Of a DNA stretch of 64,000 nucleotides, positions 45,250 to 56,143 are shown piece by piece (within the stretch, counting starts at the first letter, position 1; each line of letters begins with the position of its first letter). The DNA is from Spisula solida. Lineage: Eukaryota; Mollusca; Bivalvia; Venerida; Mactridae. The notes under the pieces are model-generated. The model saw only the letters and a list, made by a program, of their open reading frames with translations. It ran no database searches and had not been told where the DNA came from. The stretch covers positions 3,477,001 to 3,541,000 of the forward strand of contig OX365953.1 of NCBI GenBank assembly GCA_947247005.1. Direction: 5' to 3'. Both the position numbers and the translations under genes were made by a program.

Positions 45250-45993
45250 GTTGGACAACATCGATCACCGTCGACATCAGGTGTTAGGTTATTTTCGGAT
45301 GGATCTATGAACAGACTTCCGTAATATCTCTCCAGGGTAGAATGCCTGTAATAATAAACGCATTGACTGGGAACTTTATCTTAACAATGTTTGATGACAT
45401 TCAGATAAACTGGTTAAGTCATAGAACTGGTATTGTTTTAAGAATGAAAACGTTGAAAAAATATTGAGAAAATGGTGGGAAAATGGTGAGAAATTGTTGG
45501 GAAATTGGAAACAGCTAATCACGAAGAGAATTATTATGTGTTCAATGGAGAGGAAATAGTGGAAATGGTAGGAAAATGGCCAGTAAACGGTGGCGATATA
45601 GCGGCAAATTGTGGTAAAAGTATGCGGATAAATTCGAGAAAATGGTGAGGTTATGGTTATAGAATTGTGGAATTTAAATGGTGAGAACATCTAAATTGGT
45701 GAGAATTAAAATGGTGTGAAATGGTGAAAAAATATGAGAAATGGGGAGGAAATGGTTGGAAAAATGGTGTGAACATTGGAAAAAACAACTACTTACGTCG
45801 TCAAGTAACAAAGCTCCTTGGTACACACAACAATACCATCGTCAGTGTAAATCACTTCGTCCACAGGGTAAGGATACGTCTTATTGTTGGAGAAATATTT
45901 ATCAGCCGGACAAAAATTCTCTTGACCAGCAACATTTCTTGCATACATGTATGTTGCCACTAGTATAATAAAGGTGACGCCAAGCACGATATC
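45250..45993 (-). CDS. Two exons of a cysteine-rich secreted or membrane protein (VWC-like pattern), partial
   Basis: Exon 45993-45797 (acceptor tttcacag, donor GTAAGT, ending in phase 2) joins in phase to 45345-45250 (acceptor ttattacag, donor GTGAGT, ending in phase 2). The product begins DIVLGVTFIILVATYMYA, a hydrophobic signal or anchor segment, then continues ENFCPADKYF, DEVIYTDDGIVVCTKELC and, across the junction, DGDRCCPT. C..DG..VC...C....CCP resembles a von Willebrand factor C-type module, which mediates extracellular binding. First and last exons were not found. The first should lie to the right, where a LINE and a large element have been inserted. The exon call rests on matching phases and splice sites; the domain name is tentative. 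Confidence 0.5.
45420..45790. repeat. Low-complexity AATGGTGRGAAA-rich stretch
   Basis: aaatggtgagaa-like words recur about every 12 to 20 bp between the two exons, that is, inside an intron. Confidence 0.6.
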
Positions 45994-46041
45994 CTGTGAA
46001 ACAAAGACAGGCGATGACACAGCACACTAAAACCACAGGTA
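45990..46041 (+). repeat. 52-bp direct repeat flanking the LINE insertion (left)
   Basis: tatcctgtgaaacaaagaca...aaaaccacaggta matches 52425-52476 at 47 of 52 positions with no indel. It overlaps the acceptor of the 45993-45797 exon. It is interpreted as a long LINE target-site duplication. Confidence 0.65.
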
Positions 46042-47830
46042 TAGTCCGGCCCCAAACCCAATATACCTTGCATTGGAGTATAAAGTTTTTTTCTTTGCTG
46101 ATTTCAGTAGACAAGACCTTTCGAATAGAATTTCTGACGGGTGACATTGTGTCACCCTTGAGCATTTTGAGATAATTGGGGTAAAAGTTCCAAAATATAA
46201 ACGAAACTGCGAATTTTTGGAATCGGTGAACTACATTGTTATTTTTTAGCATATTTTATAAGAAATCACATTTATATGTAGTTATTACGTTGCAGTTGAA
46301 GACTGCAAAATTTTACTGCCGTGCATTTATGCAAAAGGGGGTATTTTGGGGTAAAACGTTAAAAGGTGCATGGAAAAGTGCGAATTTTCGGAATCGGTGG
46401 ACTATAACGTCATTAGCCATTATATTTGGTAAATAATCGCTGTGATAGTTTTATAGTGCCTTGTGATGAAGATATTAAACACTTTAAGCTAGGCTATGGT
46501 AAAAAAGGTGGTATTTTGGGGGTAAAACGTTAAAAAGTGCATTTAAAAATTCGAATTTTCGGAATCGGTGAAAAATAACGTTACTGGCCATTATATTTTG
46601 TAAATAATCGCTGTAGTAATTTTATAGTGACTTGCCATTAAGATATCAATCATCTTAAACTAAGCTATGGTACAAAATGTGGTATTTCTGGGGTAAAACA
46701 TTAAATAGTACATGTATGGAGGAAAACTGCATTTTTTTGGAATAGGTAGACCGGGTACAATGGCATGTATCTTTTCTCTGTGATTAATCAATATGACTGG
46801 TGTTAATAACTTTACAGTTTTTATATCAAACGTCTTAAGTTTGGCTATTGTGCAAATGTGATAATTTGGGGTATACATTGTAACTTCAAAATATAAAGAA
46901 AAGGGGCGAATTCGAGGTGGAAGACTACACAGTCTTTTATAGTTTTATTTCATCGTAAATCAGTGCAACATGTACTTAATATTAACATGTAGAGTTTAAG
47001 ATATCAAACATATGTGCAATGGTATTGAGATAAATATGATATATTGGGATAAACTGTTATAAAATATAAACGAAAAATAGTGATTTTTGGAATCCGTAGA
47101 CTTTATTGCCCTTAGATCTTTATAATTATGCTATGTATTCCAGGTCATAGAAATGACTATTCTAGCTGTGTGTAAGTTACATAATAGCAACTATTACAAG
47201 CTATGCCCAACAGAACTAGTATGTGTTATCCCCTATAGACCAGGAGATGATGCTGTGCAAGGCAAACATAGATTTTAATAGAGCCAGTAATGACTTCTCC
47301 ATAGTGCTGAGTACCCAAAACTAATAAATCATTAGCAGCATCATGCGCAGTAGTTGATATCCTATCCCGTTAGGAATGATCGACTACTGGTATAACAGGT
47401 AGTGTTTTGTCACCCTCATAGAACCAGGAACACCTGTTCACAGCAGTGTTAGGTATCATATAGAGCATAGTAAGGCTATTCTATGCAGTGTTTAATGCCA
47501 TATAAAGTCTCGAATGACAGTTTAAGACATCACAGAAACAATGCGAAACTGTGCCAGGTAGTCAGAACATCCCAAATAGATCAAGGAATGGCTGGTCACA
47601 GCAATACAAGGTTACTAATCCATACGATCATACCACTGGCCTTCGACCAGACAAACAACTCTATAAATGACCTTGGCCTATAATCTATACGTTTTTGGTC
47701 AGTGGATCATACATATCAATGACAGTCAGTAGTACCCCATACAGTTACTAAAGTGTGTATTATATAATTAGTACCCCACAGAGCAACAAAGAGCAGTTCA
47801 AAACTACGTTGGGTACCAATTAAAGAAAGG

Positions 47831-48000
47831 AATAGCCTAGAGGTATGGTGCACGCTTTGGGATCGAGACGTCCCGGGTTCGATCCCACTCTGCACCATTG
47901 CTTAATTTCTCTGAGCAAGAATAACCCACAATGCCCACTCGACGAAGGTGTGAATTGGTACTTGTGATGATGTGCATATTCGATATTTCTGGACGCCATA
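47831..48000 (+). mobile_element. tRNA-derived SINE-like module
   Basis: A box tagcctagaggtatggtg (47833) and B box gggttcgatccc (47875-47886) in tRNA order, ending tgcacca. The tail tgagcaagaataacccacaa does not match the other SINEs. Not a real tRNA: the acceptor stem does not close. Confidence 0.5.
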
Positions 48001-48759
48001 TCTCGATTTTGGCGCATACATACCAGAGGAGAACTAGTCTCCACAGGGAGACAGACACGCAAGTATCCTTAGGTAGCCCAATGAATGTCAAAGGGTGGCT
48101 GAACGGCTGAAATTCTGAAAGTGGCCCTGCAAAACTCGGTAACGTTTTGACTTTAAATGTCAAACCCTATATATTTACAAATGGCTGCGTCCAGTAGTAT
48201 TGTATATCAAATGAAGTAAGGAATGACACTTTCAGGCAATATTCAACCAGGGATGGCTTGACAGGTAATGTTTAATCCTTATAAATTCAGGAATAACCAT
48301 TGCCATGCTTCCAACAGTATTAGGTAACCCTTTTAGGTCATAAATTGCTATGCTATCCTTTGGATCTGGGAAAGGATGTGTTACATACCCCTATAGAGCA
48401 ATAAAATTAATGGCAGACCCAAGCAGTATTGGGTAGCATATAAAGCTATGAATGACTGTGTCTGATAGTATTTGCTATCTAATGGAGCAGTGTTAGGTAC
48501 CACAGAATGCATGTGCCAAAAAGTGTCAGGTGGCCCGTGGGCTCCAGGAATAGACACTATATACAAATGTAGTTTATGTAAGTAAGATAGTGAAACAAGT
48601 TCTTTCAACTCATATTAATTAATCACGCTCGGTGACTAATTCTTGGTGTTATTCATCGCTACGGTGGAATGAGAGAGAAACCAGTACAGCGTCCCATAAG
48701 TATCTATATATGCAAGGAATTTACTCCATGGTAGCATTTTAAATCGTCTTTGGTATGAC

Positions 48760-48835
48760 CATGGATTGAGCCTGGGATTGAGCCTGGGACATCCCGCATC
48801 TAAGCGAAAGCTCCACCACTAGGCTATCGAGGAGT
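48760..48835 (-). mobile_element. tRNA-like module, minus strand
   Basis: The complement reads A box tagcctagtggtggag, then B-box-like ggctcaatccc. Short and without a clear tail. Confidence 0.4.
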
Positions 48836-50439
48836 GACTGTACACAGCAGTATATAGTATATCGATAGCGCTAGGGGTGACTGTCATGCAGGGTTACGTA
48901 GTATAGATCCAGGAATCGCTGAGCCAGGTACCACAAAGAGTAACGAAATGCTGTGTCAGAAAATTAAAGATATCCAATACCATAAAATTAGCAGCAGTGG
49001 CATGTACCCAATTAGATGAGGAATGGCTGGTGGTGGTGAGTACTTTATACGGCTATGTATAGGTTTACATGTTTTTAAATGGCGGTCAAAGCTCAGAAGT
49101 TCTTAGATTGTTTGTACTCATAGGATATTGAATGGTGGACTCACTGTTGGTTTTAATACCCTACTTGGCCTAGCAAGCTTGTACTCAGTGGTGGTAAGTA
49201 ATCTATAGGACATGACTTGTGATGCATGCATTCGGTTCTAATGGGTACCTCGTATGTTCAATAATGGTGAAATTGGTTTAATGAGTAATACAAAATAATA
49301 ATAAGGCCGGAAATGGCTTTATGTAGTAAAATCTGACTTGTCCGTAGATTAAAAATGTTCCTATAATTTTAGTGATGTTTTACCAAAATACATCGTATTC
49401 AGCTCAAAGCATGGATGATAGATAACTTAAACTGCATGATGATATGTACTACTCACAGTGATTTACTATCAAGTTAAATTAATTATAAAAGCGTAGTAAA
49501 CATATTCCCAAAAAATCACACTTTTCGTGACAGTTTTGTAATTTCTGTTCTAAAATTATATATTTTGCACCATACCATGATGTAAGATGATTGTAATCAT
49601 TAATAACACATTACTATAGATCATATCATAATAATTACAATTATTATTACCAAATAAAATGAACCATGACATTGAAGTCTATCAGGGACGTTCTCGTATA
49701 ATGTATATATTCTTCCCTGAGTCTATCAGATCCGAAAATTCGCACTTTCCGTTATATTCTTTAGTGTTTACCCCCAAAATTCCACATTTTGTACCAAAGA
49801 CTAGTTTAAGGTGTTTAATATCATCATCGCAAGTCACTTTTATACTATCAAAGCAATTATTTACCAAATATAATGGCCATTGACGTTAAACACCGATTCC
49901 GAAAATATGCACTTTTAAATGCACTTTTTAACGTTTTACCCCCCAAAATACCACATTTTGTACCATAGCCTAGCTTATGGTCTTTAATATCTTCATCGCA
50001 AGTTACTTTATAACTATCACAGCGATTATTTACTAAATATAATGGCTAATGACGTTTTAGTCCACCGATTCCGAAAATTCGCACTTTTCCATGCACTTTT
50101 TAACGTTTTACCCCAAAATACCTCCTTCTGCATAAATGCACGGCAGTAAAATTTTGCAGTCTTCAACTGCAACGTAATAACTACATATAAATGTGATTTC
50201 TTATAAAATATGATTATAAATAACAATGTAGTTCACCGATTCCAAAAATTCGCAGTTTCGTTTATATTTTGGAACTTTTACCCCAATTTTCTCAAAATGC
50301 TCAAGGGTGACACAATGTCACCCGTCAGAAATTCCATTCGAAAGGTCGTGTCTACTGAAATCAGCAAAGAAAAAAACTTTATACTCCAATGCAAGGTTCG
50401 GTCAAATTTCGGGGATTTCGGGCCGGACTAGTAACTGTA

Positions 50440-52424
50440 TATAATGTGAATATAATGAGGGATGAAATTTCAAACCTACAACTACAAAATTCAGAAAATA
50501 AGAAAATCAATGAAACATAGGCGACCAAAACAGAATTACAAATAGTCAGGATGCAAGAAAAAAAACTCTGATGACCTGAAAAGAATACAAAACCAGCTAT
50601 CATTAGTATGTGATGAATTAAAATTATTGAAATCAAGAGAAACCAGAACTGACACCAGGGTAACAGATCATGAAAATCAGCCACACAAACTACAGAGTAG
50701 TTAACAGAAATGAAACACCCAGAACCCTGAGGAAAACCAACAACAATACACAACAAAGGTCTTAGGCAGCTTCTAAAATACATGAAAAAATCCATCCTTT
50801 TCGTCAGGGCAAACGAGGACAACACAAACAGGACCAACATCCCTACCACGGCATGGGGCCTTACCTACCTCCACCGGGACCCCACTAGGCTTTATATACC
50901 CAATGATGCACCGGAATCACCTCCAACACCCCTTGATGCTTCCTCCGCCTCACACATCCCTACAAGAGCAAGTTAACATCACTGAAACTTGGTACACACA
51001 GAATGCCATGATACCAAATGCCCAAAAAACTAAAGTTATGTATGTTGCTGCATCTCACCAAAAGTTAAAAAGACATATCTGGATGTGATGATTCAAATAT
51101 AATACTTAACAATCAAGTGCTTTCAAATTCAAAAGAAGAAAAGCTGCTTGGTATCTTTGTAGATCAAACTCTAACATGGAAAAGGCAAGTTGATCATGTT
51201 CTCAAAAATGTAACTCTCTACTATACCTACTACTACGCATCAAACATTGTCTTAATATAGATTCTCGTAAACTTTTCTTCAATGCTTATATCCTGCCCCA
51301 CCTCGACTATTGCTGTACAATTTGGGGGTCATGTGCCAAAGAACTCAGAGATAAACTTTACAACTTTAAAAAAAGGGCAGCTAGTGTAATTCGGGATAAA
51401 CCGCATGACCATCCATCAGAAGAACTCTTCATTAAGCTAAATTGGATGACAATTAATGAAAGAATAACATATCAAAAAAGCTGTTTTAATGTATAACGCG
51501 ATGCAATATAAAGTCCCAAAATATCTAAGTGATAAATTTGTATTAAAAGCTAATCCTGGACTAAGATCAACAACGAATAAAGAGTTGGTTGTACCACATC
51601 CAAACATGGAATTCATTAAGAAATCTTTTTCCTATTCAGGTGCATCTATTTGGAATGATATTCCATTATATATTAATTAGACAGGCAGAGAACACAAATT
51701 CTTTTATTAGGCAATTCTTGAATTGGAAACGCACTACTACATAATAATACAGTATATGCATACATATCTCAATGTTAAAAATACAAAAATATTTCGCCAA
51801 CTTTGTTCATTTTGCATTCTGCAATTTCGTAGTCCAACACAAGGCTGCTTCGTATCTTTCAAAAGTGCATGTACATTATATATATGTTGTAGATTGTCCT
51901 TGTGGTGTGTAATGACCGGTTGTTTTTTTCTTGTCACCTAGCTCTCGTTCCGTTTTAGTTTGACTGACTGAGGCGGCAGACTTTCGGGACGGGATGCCGT
52001 GCTTTTGTAGATGCTAGATTTTTACGTTGGACAGTGTCTGTGCCGCTTCTATGTTTTCTGTGCCCGGCTGGTTAAGCTGGGTGCTGCCTTCCCTGTCTGA
52101 CTTAATATTATCGTTTTTATATAATGTATATACATATTAAATAGCACTTTTGTTCACAGTTGATTATTGATTTTGTATGTATACTAGGCTATTTAATTAT
52201 AGGTTAACATTTTAAACAATACATGAGTCTCCTATATTGTTAAGTTTAACTAATACTGTTTCATTTTCTTCATAAATTTGTTTGTATATTATCATGTATT
52301 TAATGTATATATGTTTATTATGTAGACCATATTGAAAATTGGTATAACACCAAATATGTTATCTACTATAAATAAAGTCGTTACTTACTTTCGTACTTAC
52401 TTACTTACTTACATTGATAAAGAG
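50440..52424 (+). mobile_element. LINE relic with internal deletion
   Basis: The first part (50450-50720) encodes broken Lys/Gln-rich coiled-coil sequence like a LINE ORF1. It then jumps to the end of an RT (KTKVMYVAASHQK near 51030). The C-terminal region follows: FNAYILPHLDYCCTIWG near 51280, KKRAASVIRDK near 51370, YKVPKYLSDKF near 51515 and GASIWNDIP near 51640. Several stops and shifts. It ends in (CTTA)n at about 52385-52412. The flanks 45990-46041 and 52425-52476 are the proposed target duplication. Part of its 3' region recurs at 27845. Confidence 0.7.
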
Positions 52425-52476
52425 TATCCTGTGAAACAAAGACAGGCGATAATAAAACACACTAAAACCATAGGTA
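52425..52476 (+). repeat. 52-bp direct repeat (right copy of 45990-46041)
   Basis: It directly follows the LINE tail. It ends aaaaccataggta at the left end of a TAGTC MITE. Confidence 0.65.
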
Positions 52477-52688
52477 TAGTCCAGTTAGGATATTGTGACA
52501 GTGACGTTGCAGTTTATGTGTACGCAAAAAATCACAACCATTGTCTAAACAGGTAGGGCGGAGTTTAATATGTTAGTTTAGCATGAAAGTATAGTTGTTT
52601 GTACAGTATAAGCCTTAATAATTGTTTTTACACCGTTATGGTGGACTCGACCGCTGCGTCACTGGATTTTTATCCTGACTGGACTATA
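52475..52688. mobile_element. TAGTC-type MITE (214 bp), copy of 3446-3660
   Basis: TIRs TATAGTCCAGTTAGGATA and TATCCTGACTGGACTATA. Body about 95% identical to the copy at 3446. Confidence 0.8.
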
Positions 52689-52904
52689 TAACTCTAGCGC
52701 GATAAATTGCAAAACAAAAACAAACACAAAATCCGCTATATTTATCGTTTCTGAATATTTAGGAGCATGAAAACTTTATATGTTGTGCCAAATGTTTGAA
52801 TGCTTTCATTGGTAAGTGTTACGGTCCTTGATTTTAATCCATAACAAAAATATAGGCAATATTGTGTTTGTTTTTGTACTGCAATTTATCGCGTTGGAGT
52901 TATA
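52687..52904. mobile_element. MITE abutting the previous one
   Basis: TATAACTCTAGCGCGATAAA on the left and TTTATCGCGTTGGAGTTATA on the right are inverted; the gttttgtttttgtttg / aaacaaacac blocks also pair. It shares the TA between the two elements. Confidence 0.7.
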
Positions 52905-53219
52905 GCCGTATCATTGATAACAAGTAAACACACACAAACATATCATATATGTAATAATATATGTTATAAAATTTATAATATCTTAGGTTTATAACATCAC
53001 CCTTGTTACCCTGATAAAACAACATGATTGGATATTCCCAACATGATTGAAAAATGGCCGACATGAAAAATGTGATAAGTGCATTGTTTTTGCAATATTT
53101 TCCATATAAACTATCCAGATTGTTTATTTCAATATTACATAATCAACATATGAAGAAAATGTACTATTTGCACTAAACAATTTGCATATAGGTAATATTT
53201 TTCACTATGTAAAGCCTTA

Positions 53220-54300
53220 AAGAATGGGTGGATTTTGCATTTGAGAATGAGTTTTGTACTTAAAAACGTTGTAAAACTCATTTATTGGACTCTATGTAAT
53301 GAATATCATTTGGGAAGTATCGGCAGTTGTATAAACTATGATTTGGACGTTTCAATTATTTAAAATCTTAGATAAATTAACGCTCACCAACAATACTTCA
53401 AACATGTGTAGTATTTTTTGGATACTGACCAACGTGATTGTTAAATTTATTAGGATACTGGCCAACATGATTGTGGATAAAAACCAACATTACAAATTGA
53501 AATCTTGTCAATAGGATTCTCAAGGTACAAATAATTGTACATTAAAGAAGTGTGCTCATGAATTGTGGTAGCAGGTTTATGAGCATACCCGATGTAAGGC
53601 ATTTCACACCCAGTCTATGGCACTTGCTTTTAGGACATTTAATAATCAAAGCACTAAGAGTGCTGATGGGAGGCGATCTGGTTGCTGCTACTAAAGCTTA
53701 AACGACTTTACACGTTTAATGTTCGTTTTCTTACTGCCGATCTTGTCTTGAATGTCAAAATAGGCATATGTGAATATATAGGAATTAGACCGGTTGCTCG
53801 AATAATCGCTGCTCGTATTACCGAGGTTTTACTGTATATGTAATACGTGTATTGAATGCGTATATCAAAAGTGGCTTTAAAATAATACTGCGCGCGCCTA
53901 TTTATCAGATTCTACAGTACCGTCTTGTAATCACTTCCATCACAGCGTTAGACATCTCTAGAAAGCGGCTAGTATAGCCACACCATATGATTGCATAACA
54001 TAACGATATACGATTAATTGATAAAACCATCACGTGACCCTGGTCTCAAGTTTCTAAAAATAGCTATACAGCTGGGACATTTGATGAACACTTCATTTTC
54101 ATATTACGAAACAAGTTCGATATCTCCCCGGCTGACTGATTATCTGCAAAAATATCGATTCAATGAACAGTTTCACAATAATTATTGGGAATGTTGACAG
54201 TTTCTGGAACTACTTGAATGAGGATTCACATAGCAGCCTAAAGGCGGTCCAGGCTGCATTAAGAAATGGGCAATGGTAGTATAGAGAGGCTTACGCCTAC
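53220..54300. other. Interior of element C, no gene
   Basis: A single pogo-like end (complement tacagtaaaacctcggtaat) lies at about 53815-53838. Otherwise unrecognised. Confidence 0.3.
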
Positions 54301-54311
54301 CAAAAATGGGT

Positions 54312-54745
54312 ACAAATGTTCACCACATCAAGACGATGTGTCATGCACAAAACCCAGGTCCCTAGCTTAAAGGTCAAGGCCACACTTAGAGGTCAAAGGT
54401 TAAAAAGCTCAAATAGGCATGTGATTCGTGTCCGCTCTGTAATTTTGTCATCTCCTATTGGATATTTTATAATATTTGGTACAAATGTTCACCACATGAA
54501 GGTGGTTGCCATGTGCAAGACCCAGGTCCCTAACTTAAAGGGCAAGGTCACACTTAGAGATCAAAAGTTAAAATTCTCAAATAGGCATGTGATTCATGTC
54601 AGATCTGTAACTATGTCATTTCTTATTTTATGTTTATATTACTTGCCACAAATGTTCACATCATCAAGACGAGGTGACATGCGCAAAACCCAGGTCCCTA
54701 ACGCAAAGGTCAAGGTCATACTTAGAGATTAAAAGTTAAAAGGCA
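54312..54745. repeat. ~170-bp tandem array, 2.6 units
   Basis: acaaatgttcaccacatcaa, acccaggtccctarcttaaa and aaataggcatgtgattc recur near 54312, 54479 and 54650. The 138-codon frame across it is a product of the repeats. Confidence 0.8.
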
Positions 54746-55191
54746 CAAGTATACGCTTCTGGTCTGCTTTGTTTTTTTATTTCGTTCTGGATTTTAAAAT
54801 TACTTGGTTACATTCGCATTTACACCCTGACTCAAATGTAAAGGTCACACTTACAGACCCAGCTCTTGTCTGCTGTTCAATGTCACATTTAAGCAATTAC
54901 AAACTTGTTTCAAGTTATTCCATTTGCATAGCTTTATACTTAGATGTCTGATGACAGCTTTTAGCGGGGGCATCCGTGTCCTGTGGACATATTTCTAGTT
55001 AAATACTTTTTTCTGCTATATGTTGGTAAAATTCATAATAAGTCAAGACAGGTAAATTTAACACATGTATCTAAATGTGCAAAATTCACCGGGAATTATG
55101 GGGACCACTGGCTAAACGCTGTGAGCATGTCTTGAATGGTGCCAAATTGTATTTCTAATTTAAAAAAGGGGACATAATTTCAACATATACT

Positions 55192-56090
55192 TAGTACATC
55201 TAGAAACGCAACGGTTTTATCCCCATTTTTTTCTTACTTGCATTATACATATTATATATATTTGAATTTTGTGTAGTAATATTGTATAATCTTGTAGAAA
55301 CTTGGCCATCATCCAACTTTTATCGATCGTGTTACGTAAATCCCGTGCACCGATATAATCACAAAAAGCATGATTTCCACGTGCACCAATTACGCATGAT
55401 AAATCTTGGTATAAATTGAATCGAACTTTTTGTAAAGTTTGCTAATAAAAAGAAAATCACAAAAGAAATGGCATATGTTCAGGAATAAAAATGCCATGAT
55501 TGTCCGAATATGAGCAAAATCAGGCCATCCGGATGCTTATGGCAGAGATGTTTAACAGGAGTTTGCACGACGGTTAAATTGTCATACACCGAACATTTCT
55601 CATCTAGAGACAAGCTACCAACACACTGGCACCATTTGCGACAGCCTAAGTTCAGGTCATGCATGCGTAACAAGCCTCCCACAGGATGAATAAGACAGCG
55701 TGAAACAGCTCCAGATCAGGCTCACAACTGCTGCCGACAGTGTTCAACAACTTGTTGCTCATCATGAATAAGTAATCAATCAATATTTGATCAATACTTT
55801 ACATATTGACATAAAACAAAGTTCCGAAAAAATAGCTAATTTATAAAAAAAATCGTTATTTTTCACCCGCACTATATTTATGTTCCGTTATTTTTCGGCC
55901 GCACTATACACCAAAACACTGCTCTGCACCTAAATGTAGCTCTATGTGATAAAATGTTACAGATGTATTGGAAATAGAATAAAACTGCACCAAGTAAAAT
56001 TAATGAAGTTTGATTGTCCATCATCAGATTGAACAAATATTGACAGTAGAACCCAGTGTTGCGTTTCTAGATGTACTCAGTATATATTTG
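55192..56090. mobile_element. ~900-bp TIR element F inside element C
   Basis: AGTACATCTAGAAACGCAAC at 55192-55211 is inverted at about 56062-56081. The related uninterrupted flank (gggacatatttt...atagagttatc) at 61820-61860 supports insertion. Confidence 0.6.
55479..55760 (-). pseudogene. Unrecognised Cys-rich reading frame in element F
   Basis: GGLLRMHDLNLGCRKWCQC and DEKCSVYDNLTVVQTPVKH look protein-like, with an upstream frame (55760-55670) shifted relative to it. No family identified. Possibly a remnant of the element's own gene. Confidence 0.25.
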
Positions 56091-56143
56091 ATAGAGTTGC
56101 CTATTCATGTGGAGGTCATGGCGTCATGATGGTGATAAAGTAT

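Larger units (their letters stand above)
46042..50430. mobile_element. Element A: 4.4-kb long-TIR element with satellite core
   Basis: Ends TAGTCCGGCCC and GGCCGGACTA. Inverted arms of about 650-750 bp (46042-46790 and 49640-50430) are themselves made of about 160-bp tandem units (ttttaccccaaaatacc, caccgattccgaaaattcgc). The centre (about 46900-49300) is a degenerate ~43-45-bp satellite plus two tRNA-like modules. No transposase frame is recognised. TA flanks fit a TA target. Confidence 0.75.

Noticed and set aside
47833..47895. Possible true tRNA gene
   Set aside because: A and B boxes are present but the acceptor arm does not pair; treated as a SINE-type module.
50379..50849. 156-codon hydrophobic minus-strand frame
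   Set aside because: Antisense shadow of the Lys/Gln-rich ORF1 remnant of the LINE relic; no membrane-protein family fits.
54316..54732. 138-codon frame
   Set aside because: Spans the 170-bp tandem array; the repeat drift is not codon-like.
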